This document shows, one piece after another, positions 13,075-18,968 of a DNA stretch of 18,968 nucleotides. The notes under the pieces were generated by a model that saw only the letters and a program-made list of their open reading frames with translations, made no database searches and had not been told where the DNA came from. The position numbers were made by a program, and so were the translations under genes. Origin of the DNA: JBLNBU01 sp050260215 (GTDB taxonomy: Bacteria > Pseudomonadota > Alphaproteobacteria > Rhodospirillales > Magnetospirillaceae); the NCBI GenBank assembly GCA_050260215.1, contig JBLNBU010000151.1, positions 1 through 18,968 on the forward strand, written 5' to 3'. The first letter of the stretch is position 1. Every line of letters starts with the position of its first letter.

Positions 13075-15984
13075 CTATTCCAGCCGGCCCAGTGCGCGGG
13101 CCAGGACCAGGTACAGCTTGCCCACCTCGGAGGAGGTGAAGGTGCCGGTCAGCACGTCCGAGTGGTCGGAATTGCGGGCCTGGTTGAGCAGGGCCTCGAA
13201 CTCGGCCAGGTAGCGGGTGACGTACTCGCGGAACTCGCCGTCGTCCTCGTACTTGTTCTTGATGGCGACGATCTGGTGCTTGTCCAGGTTCTTGAGGATC
13301 TTGCGCACGAAGATGCTCTGGTCGCCGGCGTGGAATTCCCGCCACGCCTTCTCGTCGATGTTGGTCTGGAAGATGCGGCCGATGTCGACCGACAGCGACT
13401 GCAGCTTCTCGACGATGAAGGCGGCGCTTTGCAGGAAGTGCTCGACCGAGGCAGCGGTGCGCCGCTCCTCCAACTGGGTGCTGCGCAGCTCGGCCAGCTT
13501 GGACGCGCTGACCAGGTCGTCGATCTGGCGGGCGAAGCTGGCGGAGAAGTTCTCGGCCTGCTGCGACAGGCGGTCGCCGGTGATGCCGAGGTCGCTGGCC
13601 TTCTGGCGCACCATCTCGAACGACGCTTCCAGCTTGGCGCCGGTGCGGTCGGTGGATTCCTGCAGCTCCAGGGCCTGGCGGCGCATGGATTCGCCGGCGG
13701 TACGCACCTGGGCGGTGATGCGCTCGGACGAGGCGGTGAGCTCGCGGATGCCGGCACGCAGCATGTCGCCGGCGGCGGTGACCTGGGCGGCGGTCTTGTT
13801 GGAGGCCTCCTCGAAGTCGCGGCTGATGGTGCGCAGGGCATCGCCGGCGGTCTGCGACTGCGAGAACACCTGCTGGGCGGCCTCGCCCAACTCGACGGCG
13901 TGCTTCTGGATCGCCTGGCCGAAGGCCTTGAGCACCTCGGACGAGTCGTCGGAGACCCGCGCCAGGGCGGCGGCCTGCTCGCGCAGGGTTTCGCCGACGC
14001 CGCCGATGGAGGCTTCGGCCTGGTCGGCGCTGGCGACGATCTGTTCGGTCTGCTTGCGCAGTCCCTCGGTGGTGACGCGGACGCGCTGGGCGACCTGGTC
14101 GGAGACGGTGGCCAGCTGCTCGGAACGCTTTTCCAGCATTTCGGAGACGCCACCGGTCTCGGAGATGGCCTTGACCGCGGCCGCACCGACTTCCGACGAC
14201 CGCTGGCGCAGGGCCTCGCCCACCGCTTCCAGTTCGACGCCGACGCGGCTCGACATGGCGATCAGGTCGTTGGTGCTCTGGCGCAGGGTGTCGGCGATGG
14301 ACTTGACCCGGCCCATGACCTGGTCCGAGGTGGCAATCAAGTGGCGGCTTTGCTGGTTGAGCGAGGCTTCCGACAGGCGCGACTGGGTCGACACCACGTT
14401 GGCGGCGTCGGCCAACTCGTCGGCCTGCTTGCGCAAGCTGGTGCGGATGGCCTCGGCCTGGGCGGCGGCGCGCTCGCCGCCCTTGCCCAGGTCCTCGATG
14501 TGCAGGCGCAGCGTCTCCGAGACTTCGCGGGCACGCGCCGTCATCTGGTCCGAGGCGGCCGACAGGGCGCGGGTATGGGCCTGGAACTGCTCGCCGACCT
14601 CGCGGATGCGGCCCACGGCACGCTCGACCGCGGCGTCCACGTCGTCGCGGCGCTGGCCGAACACCTCGCCCACCGCGCCCATCTGGGTGGCGGCGTCGTC
14701 GGCGGCGGTGCGCAGGTTGTCGGCGTGGCGGCCCAGGATGTCCTCGATCTCGCGGAACCGCGACATGGCCTGGTCCGAGGCCGAGGACAGCTCGCGCGAC
14801 TGCACGCCCAGGGCTTCCTCGACGATCTTGACGCGCGACAGCACGCGTTCGGTGGTCTGGTCGAGGCTGGCGGCCTGCTGCTGCAGCGAGGTCGAGATGC
14901 GGCCGGTCTGCTCGGCCAGGCGCTCGGCGCCCTCGTCCAGGTGGGCGTTCTGGCGGGTGAACAGGTTGTCCAGGGCGTCGACCCGCTCGGACAGCTGGGT
15001 GGCGACGGCCTCGGTGCGGCTGGCGGCACGGTCGGCGGCCGACGACAGGGCGGTGGACTGGCGCTCGAACTGGGCGACCACCTGCTCGGCGCGAGCGACG
15101 GCGCCGGCCGAGGTCTTGTCCAGCAGGTCGGCCTGCTTGTGCACCTGGCCGGCCATGGCCTCGGCGCGTTCGGCGGCGCGGACCGATACCGTCTCGATGG
15201 TCTCGGCCTGCTTGTGGACGGCGTCGCCGAAGTCGCGCACCCGGGTGGCGGCGTTTTCGGTGGCGGTGTTGAGCTCCTGGGTCTGCAGGCGCAGCAGGTG
15301 CTCGACCTCGCGCGAGCGGGTCGAGGCAGCCTCGGCGGCCTGGGTCAGGCGGTCGACCTCGCCGCGCAGGGCTTCCAGCGCGCCGCGGGCCTCGCCGTTG
15401 ACGCGGCCCAGCACGCCGGCCATGGCGTCGATCTGCTGGCCCAGCATCAGGCGGACGGCATCACCCTGGGCGGCGGCCTGGGACGAGGCCTCGGACAGTT
15501 CGCGCGACTGGTTGCGCAGCGACTCGGCGACCGCACGCACCCGGTCCTCGGCGCCTTCGGCCGGATAGGTCAGGCGGCCCAGGTGGCCGTGCAGGGCATC
15601 GGCGATCTGGCGCAGCTCGGCGCCGCGTTCGAAATAGGCGATCAGCAGCCACAGGAAGGCCAGCGGCACGAAGGCCGCGCCGGCGACGCCGCCGATCTCC
15701 TGGGGTTGCAGGAACAGAAGGTTGCCCCAGCCGATGCTGGCGTCGGCATACATGCCGCACAGCACCAGCCAGCCGATGGTGGCCACCAGCCCCAGCAGCG
15801 GCACCGGGCGCAGGCGGCGGCGCGGCCGCGGCGGCAGCGGGTCGGGGTCGAAGCGCAGCGCCGCCAGCGGCGGCGAAGTGGGCACGGTAGTGTCCGTCGT
15901 CGCCTCGGCATCGGCCTCGGGGACCGGAAGCGTTCCCACGGTCTGCATTTCCGCCTCGCCTCTCGTCATCGTCGCGTCGCCCAT
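13075..15984 (-). CDS. Giant membrane-anchored coiled-coil protein with 25-residue repeats (TipN/GPR-like)
   Basis: A 969-aa protein. Residues 1-60 are acidic then proline/arginine-rich. Two membrane segments follow (61-80 and 98-118), with a short periplasmic loop. Residues 132-842 are a continuous helical rod of 28 units of exactly 25 residues, broken once by 11 residues at 332-342. Residues 843-969 are a non-repetitive, probably globular end (VEHFLQSAAFIVEKLQSL to LARALGRLE). Two membrane helices followed by a cytoplasmic coiled coil is the layout of Caulobacter TipN and Agrobacterium Growth Pole Ring protein, alphaproteobacterial cell-pole landmarks whose rods score as apolipoprotein A1/A4/E-like. 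A polarity or scaffold role is inferred from architecture only. AAGGCGG precedes the ATG and a strong terminator follows. It is divergent from a flippase gene. A receptor-like or secretion-tether role is an alternative. Confidence 0.8.
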   Translation of the reverse strand: MGDATMTRGEAEMQTVGTLPVPEADAEATTDTTVPTSPPLAALRFDPDPLPPRPRRRLRPVPLLGLVATIGWLVLCGMYADASIGWGNLLFLQPQEIGGVAGAAFVPLAFLWLLIAYFERGAELRQIADALHGHLGRLTYPAEGAEDRVRAVAESLRNQSRELSEASSQAAAQGDAVRLMLGQQIDAMAGVLGRVNGEARGALEALRGEVDRLTQAAEAASTRSREVEHLLRLQTQELNTATENAATRVRDFGDAVHKQAETIETVSVRAAERAEAMAGQVHKQADLLDKTSAGAVARAEQVVAQFERQSTALSSAADRAASRTEAVATQLSERVDALDNLFTRQNAHLDEGAERLAEQTGRISTSLQQQAASLDQTTERVLSRVKIVEEALGVQSRELSSASDQAMSRFREIEDILGRHADNLRTAADDAATQMGAVGEVFGQRRDDVDAAVERAVGRIREVGEQFQAHTRALSAASDQMTARAREVSETLRLHIEDLGKGGERAAAQAEAIRTSLRKQADELADAANVVSTQSRLSEASLNQQSRHLIATSDQVMGRVKSIADTLRQSTNDLIAMSSRVGVELEAVGEALRQRSSEVGAAAVKAISETGGVSEMLEKRSEQLATVSDQVAQRVRVTTEGLRKQTEQIVASADQAEASIGGVGETLREQAAALARVSDDSSEVLKAFGQAIQKHAVELGEAAQQVFSQSQTAGDALRTISRDFEEASNKTAAQVTAAGDMLRAGIRELTASSERITAQVRTAGESMRRQALELQESTDRTGAKLEASFEMVRQKASDLGITGDRLSQQAENFSASFARQIDDLVSASKLAELRSTQLEERRTAASVEHFLQSAAFIVEKLQSLSVDIGRIFQTNIDEKAWREFHAGDQSIFVRKILKNLDKHQIVAIKNKYEDDGEFREYVTRYLAEFEALLNQARNSDHSDVLTGTFTSSEVGKLYLVLARALGRLE
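13459..15591 (-). repeat. Array of 28 in-frame 75-bp repeats coding 25-residue units
   Basis: Aligned by their final hydrophobic residue, the units end at residues 156, 181, 206, 231 and so on to 331, then 367, 392 and so on to 842, every 25 residues without slippage. The approximate unit is xKQsxeLxxAsdqAxxRxxxVgexL, with hydrophobic or small residues at positions 7, 10, 14, 18, 21 and 25. Core spacings of 3-4-3-4-4-3-4 equal two heptads plus one hendecad. The DNA copies have diverged, so the periodicity is in the protein. Confidence 0.85.
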
Positions 15985-16350
15985 GAGTCCGCCTTGCCTG
16001 AGAAAATCGCGTCACGTCCCCGAAACAGAACCGGGGGGACAGCCGTCCACCTGCCGGTCGAGCGCAGACCCCGACTGCACCCGAACGGCCACAACCCTGC
16101 CGTCGCTGCCGGAATTTCCGAACTTCCCCCGACTTCGGCGAAAGAATGTTGAATTCCGAGCCGACCCCCCAAAACGTTGGCAGGATGCCTCGTCCAGTGG
16201 CAAAAATCAATCTCTCGCCCCCATTGTCACAACTAGCTCCGATTGTTGAGATTCCGTTGCCGAGGGGCATTCGTCGATGCCCCGAACGGCCGGTTGCACC
16301 CCAGGGCCGCCTGCCGCTAGCGTCTGGCCCTCTGGCACACGGGAGGGGCC
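15985..16350. other. Divergent intergenic region between the giant coiled-coil and flippase genes
   Basis: About 365 bases with no supported gene. It must hold the promoters of both neighbours. Visible elements are a weak promoter-like pair for the flippase (TTGTCA at 16224-16229, TGAGAT at 16247-16252, spacing 17) and a GTCCCC/GGGGAC inverted repeat near 16015-16045. A perfect hairpin lies at 16264-16283. Local GC is lower around 16140-16260 than in the flanking genes, as expected for control DNA. No recognised operator was found. Confidence 0.4.
16264..16283 (+). promoter_or_regulatory. Perfect hairpin in the flippase leader
   Basis: GGGGCAT (16264-16270) pairs with ATGCCCC (16277-16283) around a six-base loop, 67 bases before the flippase ATG. 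It may be an operator or a leader hairpin; no T-tract follows. Confidence 0.35.
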
Positions 16351-17730
16351 ATGGCGGAACTGCGGCGGCTGGCCTGGCGGGGCGGCATCGCCATGGCGGT
16401 CCGCCAGGTGGTGGGGCTGGCCGTTTCGTTCGCCGGCACCATTGCCCTGGCCCGCCTGCTCGGCCCCGCCACCTTCGGCACCTGGGTGACCGCGGTGGCG
16501 GTGCAGGCCTGGCTGGCGCTGGTGTGCCAGTGGGGCGTCGACGTCTGGCTGATGCGCAAGCCCACCGACCCCAGCGCGGCCGAAGTCGGGCAGGCCCTGG
16601 CCCTGACCCTGGCCACCGGCACCGTGGTTGCCGTGCTGGCCTGGCCCGCCGGCCGCCTGGCCGCCGCCTGGACCGGCATCCCCGAGGCCGCCCGCGCGGT
16701 GACCACCTTGCTGGCCGGCATGCCGCTGGTGCTGGCCCCCCAGGTGCCGCTGGCGCTGCTTCAGCGGCGCATGGCCTATGGTCCGGTGGCCTGGGTCGAA
16801 CTGGGCGGCCATGCGGCCCTTTATGCGGTGGCGGTGGGTGGCGCCTGGGCTGGTTGGGGGCTTTCGGCGCCGCTGGCCGGCTGGTGGGCCCAGCAGGTCA
16901 CCGTGTCGGTGCTGGCATTTTCCCTGGGCGGCCCGCAGCCCCGCCCGGTGTGGCGGCGCGACCTGCTGCGGGGCATGCTGGGCTATGGGTTGGGCTATTC
17001 CGCCTCGGTGTGGGTGTGGCAGTTGCGCCTGCTGGTCAACCCGCTGATCGTCGCCCGCCTGCTGGGGCCCGAGGCGGCCGGCGCCGTCTCGGTGGCGGTG
17101 CGCCTGGCGGAAGGGCTGTCGTTCATGCGGCTGGTGATCTGGCGGGTGGCGCTGGCGGCGATGGGGCGCATCCAGGCCGACCGCGCCCGCCTGGCCGCGG
17201 CGGTGGCCGAGGGCATGGGACTGGAGGCGCTGGCCATCGGCCCGCCCATGGCGGTGTTCGCCCTGCTGGCGCCCTGGCTGGTGCCGCTGGCCTTCGGCCG
17301 CGACTGGGCGCCGGTGGCGGCGCTGTTCCCCTGGCTGGGCGTGGCCTATCTGGTCAACGGGGTATTCAGCCTGCAGTCGTCGGCGCTCTATGCCCTGGGG
17401 CAGAACCTGGAGGTGACCGTCTTCCACGCGCTGCACGTGGCGATGCTGACGGTGGCGGTGACCACATTGGTGCCCCATTTCGGCCTGCAGGGCTATGGGC
17501 TGGCGGAGGTGGCGGCGCTGGCCTCGTTCCGGGTGCTGCACGGCGCCGCCGCGCGGGCGCTGGGCCCCATGCCGGTGGGGCTGGTGCTGCTGTGGACGGC
17601 GGGCTTCGCCCTGGCGCTGTTCGTCGACCCGCTGGGCCCGGCGGCATGGATCGGTCCGCTGGCCGTCGCCGCCCTGCCGGCCACCCGCCGGCGGCTGGCC
17701 GGCTGGTGGCGCCAACTGCTGGGGCTCTAG
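16351..17730 (+). CDS. Polysaccharide / lipid-linked oligosaccharide flippase
   Basis: A 459-aa polytopic inner-membrane protein (about 12 helices) of the Wzx-like polysaccharide-synthesis exporter family in the MOP superfamily, predicted to flip undecaprenyl-linked sugars to the periplasm. The N-terminus is typical, with the amphipathic start WRGGIAMAVRQVVGLAVSF and ALARLLGPATFGTW (31-44). The second half repeats it with RLLVNPLIVARLLGPEAAGAV (about 229-249). Length agrees with the family (about 400-500). GGGAGG at 16341-16346 gives a clear start. No glycosyltransferase or polymerase gene lies beside it, so the exported glycan is unknown. It is divergent from the giant coiled-coil gene and followed 92 bases later by the hemerythrin gene. 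Confidence 0.88.
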   Translation: MAELRRLAWRGGIAMAVRQVVGLAVSFAGTIALARLLGPATFGTWVTAVAVQAWLALVCQWGVDVWLMRKPTDPSAAEVGQALALTLATGTVVAVLAWPAGRLAAAWTGIPEAARAVTTLLAGMPLVLAPQVPLALLQRRMAYGPVAWVELGGHAALYAVAVGGAWAGWGLSAPLAGWWAQQVTVSVLAFSLGGPQPRPVWRRDLLRGMLGYGLGYSASVWVWQLRLLVNPLIVARLLGPEAAGAVSVAVRLAEGLSFMRLVIWRVALAAMGRIQADRARLAAAVAEGMGLEALAIGPPMAVFALLAPWLVPLAFGRDWAPVAALFPWLGVAYLVNGVFSLQSSALYALGQNLEVTVFHALHVAMLTVAVTTLVPHFGLQGYGLAEVAALASFRVLHGAAARALGPMPVGLVLLWTAGFALALFVDPLGPAAWIGPLAVAALPATRRRLAGWWRQLLGL

Positions 17731-17747
17731 GCGCGGATACAAACCTT

Positions 17748-17818
17748 AGTGCTATTCCAACTCCACGCCGTTTGACCGTAGGTTATTTAAGACAAATTGA
17801 ATATTACTTGGATAGGCA
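17748..17818 (+). promoter_or_regulatory. AT-rich promoter region of the hemerythrin gene
   Basis: This short gap is clearly richer in A and T than its surroundings (GGTTATTTAAGACAAATTG). It contains TTGACC (17772-17777), a good -35 hexamer, though no -10 stands at the ideal distance. It probably carries the hemerythrin promoter. Confidence 0.35.
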
Positions 17819-17822
17819 AGCT

Positions 17823-18293
17823 TTGCGCACGACGACCCTGGCCGCCACGGGCGGGATCGACACCATTCAATGGTCCGACATGTACCTGATCGGGCTGACC
17901 GATCTGGATGACGACCACCGCCGCATCGTCGCGCTGGTGGCCGACCTGCACGCCGCTGCCGTCACCGGGGCCGGCGCCGCGGAACTCTCGGCCATGCTCG
18001 ACAACCTGATGGAATGCTTCCACGACCACGTCAGCGTCGAGGAAGGCTATCTTGCCCGGCTGACCGACCCGGCCGGCCGCAAGCACAGCGTCCGCCACGT
18101 CGCCGAGCATGCCGCCTTCTTCGACCGCCTGGCCGCCTTGCGCGGCCGCTTGGCCAACGGCGAGGACGTCGCCGTCGAGGTCGACAGCCTGGGCGTATTC
18201 CTCACGCTCACCGAACTGATCCGCAGCGACTTCGAGATGGTCGGCCACCTGCGCCGAGAAGGCCTGATGCGCTCCGACGGCACCTGCCGCTAG
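17823..18293 (+). CDS. Bacteriohemerythrin
   Basis: A single-domain hemerythrin of about 156 aa, a four-helix bundle that binds oxygen at a carboxylate-bridged di-iron centre in the cytoplasm. It opens with the usual IQWSDMYLIGLTDLDDDHRR. Likely ligands are H32 (helix A), H69 and E73 (HVSVEE, helix B), H92 and H96 (HVAEHAAFF, helix C) and H142 (helix D, GHLRRE). The aspartate normally five residues after the last histidine is not there; E146 one position earlier might replace it. The B-C loop is a few residues longer than in the classical proteins. No ATG precedes the conserved domain, so a TTG at 17823, six bases after AGG, is the best start; the TTG at 17808 is an alternative. Its stop is four bases from that of the peptidase. 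Confidence 0.88.
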   Translation: MRTTTLAATGGIDTIQWSDMYLIGLTDLDDDHRRIVALVADLHAAAVTGAGAAELSAMLDNLMECFHDHVSVEEGYLARLTDPAGRKHSVRHVAEHAAFFDRLAALRGRLANGEDVAVEVDSLGVFLTLTELIRSDFEMVGHLRREGLMRSDGTCR

Positions 18294-18297
18294 GCGG

Positions 18298-18968
18298 TCA
18301 GCCGCCCGTCCCCAGCCGCTGCCCCAGGTCCATGGTCGCCGGCCGCGACAGGCTGCCGGGACGGGTATCGGCGGCCGCGCCCAGCCGGCGGGCGGCATCG
18401 GCGAAGGCCTGGACGCCGACGGCGCCGCCGTCGACCCGCTGGACCGACGACAAGGTGGCGACATGGATCGCCACCAGCCGCAAACCGCCGTCCCGCCACG
18501 CCATCACCGGCCCGCCCGAATCGCCGTGCACGGCGTCGCAGTCGTGCAGGAACAGCCCTTCCGGACGGCGGGCGGTGACGTGGCAGCCGATATGGGCGGT
18601 AGGCACGTGCGGGCGGTCCTGGCCGTAGCCGACTGTGACCACCGGGGCGCCGGCCACCGGGCCGTCTCCCAGGCCGATCCAGCCGACCTGCGCCCCCAGC
18701 GGCTCTTCCAGTTCCAACAGCGCCCAGTCGTGGCTGGCCGGCGCCGGGCCATAGGCCTCGGTGAAGCTCCACCCCGGCGCCGTGTGGGCCTTGGCCACCC
18801 GCGAGGCGGCCAGATACTGGCCCTTTTCCCAGCCGGCGACGAAGACCAGGCTGGACACCGGCATGGGCGCGCGGGTGCGGCGGTTCCACAGGCAGTGGGC
18901 GGCGGTGACCGCCAGCTTGGGCCCGATCATCACCCCGCTGCAGTGGGCGCCCTGGCCGTTGTTGACCC
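18298..18968 (-). CDS. Trypsin-like serine peptidase (S1 family), N-terminus outside window
   Basis: The 3' part (about 222 codons) of a chymotrypsin-fold serine peptidase; the frame is still open at the right edge, so the signal peptide and first strands are missing. In fragment numbering the catalytic triad is intact: H24 in LAVTAAHC, D80 in HDWALLELEEP and S150 in HGDSGGPV. Cysteines C9/C25 and C128/C143 fit the family disulfides, implying secretion to the periplasm or outside. An internal ATG at 18931 is not the true start, because the frame before it (GQGAHCSGVMIGPK) is standard S1 sequence. Residues after 190 form a short extension. It converges on the hemerythrin gene with four bases between stops. 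The substrate is unknown. Confidence 0.92.
   Translation of the reverse strand, partial: VNNGQGAHCSGVMIGPKLAVTAAHCLWNRRTRAPMPVSSLVFVAGWEKGQYLAASRVAKAHTAPGWSFTEAYGPAPASHDWALLELEEPLGAQVGWIGLGDGPVAGAPVVTVGYGQDRPHVPTAHIGCHVTARRPEGLFLHDCDAVHGDSGGPVMAWRDGGLRLVAIHVATLSSVQRVDGGAVGVQAFADAARRLGAAADTRPGSLSRPATMDLGQRLGTGG

Noticed and set aside
13459..15591. The repeat array as a DNA-level tandem repeat or CRISPR-like array
   Set aside because: The 75-base copies share codon-level pattern but are not near-identical in DNA, and there is no conserved repeat with unique spacers. The periodicity belongs to the protein.
13075..15984. The 969-aa protein as a methyl-accepting chemotaxis receptor
   Set aside because: Although it has two membrane helices and a long coiled coil, it lacks the conserved chemoreceptor signalling tip seen in the 3511-4869 gene and follows a 25-residue instead of a pure heptad pattern.
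13162..16152. Plus-strand reading frame of 996 codons opposite the giant coiled-coil gene
   Set aside because: It is the antisense shadow of the repeat-coding gene: GC-rich codon bias keeps the opposite strand open. Its product is a low-complexity Gly/Leu/Val-rich string with no domain, and the true strand shows perfect 25-residue periodicity, membrane helices, a ribosome-binding site and a terminator.
16146..17822. Long upstream extension of the hemerythrin frame, suggesting a large fusion protein
   Set aside because: This part is the flippase gene read in the wrong frame and is a Gly/Arg/Pro/Ala-rich shadow. The flippase has its own start, ribosome-binding site and family motifs, so only the 3' portion from about 17823 is a gene.

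Overview
The window is a chromosomal stretch of a GC-rich alphaproteobacterium, most likely a Rhodospirillales member of the Magnetospirillum type. This is inferred from the very high GC at third codon positions and from the gene mix: a cytoplasmic CZB chemoreceptor, a bacteriohemerythrin, a PAS-PAS-GGDEF-EAL protein, a Fur-controlled P19-type iron protein, and a giant TipN/GPR-like polarity coiled coil. No rRNA, tRNA, CRISPR array, transposase or phage gene was seen. The species is not proven.

Layout. Positions 1-389 hold no convincing gene and end in a hairpin with a T-tract. On the minus strand, glgX (390-2492) is divergent from a MarC-family membrane protein (2593-3228). A short regulatory stretch (3254-3510) contains a Fur-like palindrome and a possible 51-aa ORF, and leads to a soluble CZB chemoreceptor (3511-4869). 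A Fur-box-controlled periplasmic P19 iron-binding protein (5000-5515) and a dual PAS cyclic-di-GMP enzyme (5622-7703) follow. Next is a minus-strand run read from high to low coordinates: an SGNH-like membrane protein (10374-11531), a translationally coupled EamA transporter (9490-10377) and an acetyl-CoA-synthetase-like ligase (7714-9402).

Upstream of these on the minus strand lie a 70-aa protein of unknown function (11606-11818) with a CsoR-like palindrome before it, and an NTF2/SnoaL-like protein (11937-12449). A plus-strand surface-antigen-like protein (12569-13015) converges with a 969-aa minus-strand protein (13075-15984). The latter has two N-terminal membrane segments and 28 tandem units of exactly 25 residues, interrupted by a single 11-residue insert. 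Divergent from it is a polysaccharide flippase (16351-17730), then a bacteriohemerythrin (17823-18293), and finally a trypsin-like serine peptidase (18298-18968) whose N-terminus lies beyond the right edge.

The genes do not form one pathway. Themes that recur are iron and metal handling (P19, two Fur-like sites, the CZB receptor, hemerythrin, a CsoR-like site), signalling (chemoreceptor, cyclic-di-GMP enzyme) and envelope or polarity functions (giant coiled coil, flippase, SGNH protein, surface-antigen-like protein). The most notable object is the 25-residue repeat array in the 969-aa protein. The next most useful leads are the short iron-type operators and the CsoR-like operator.
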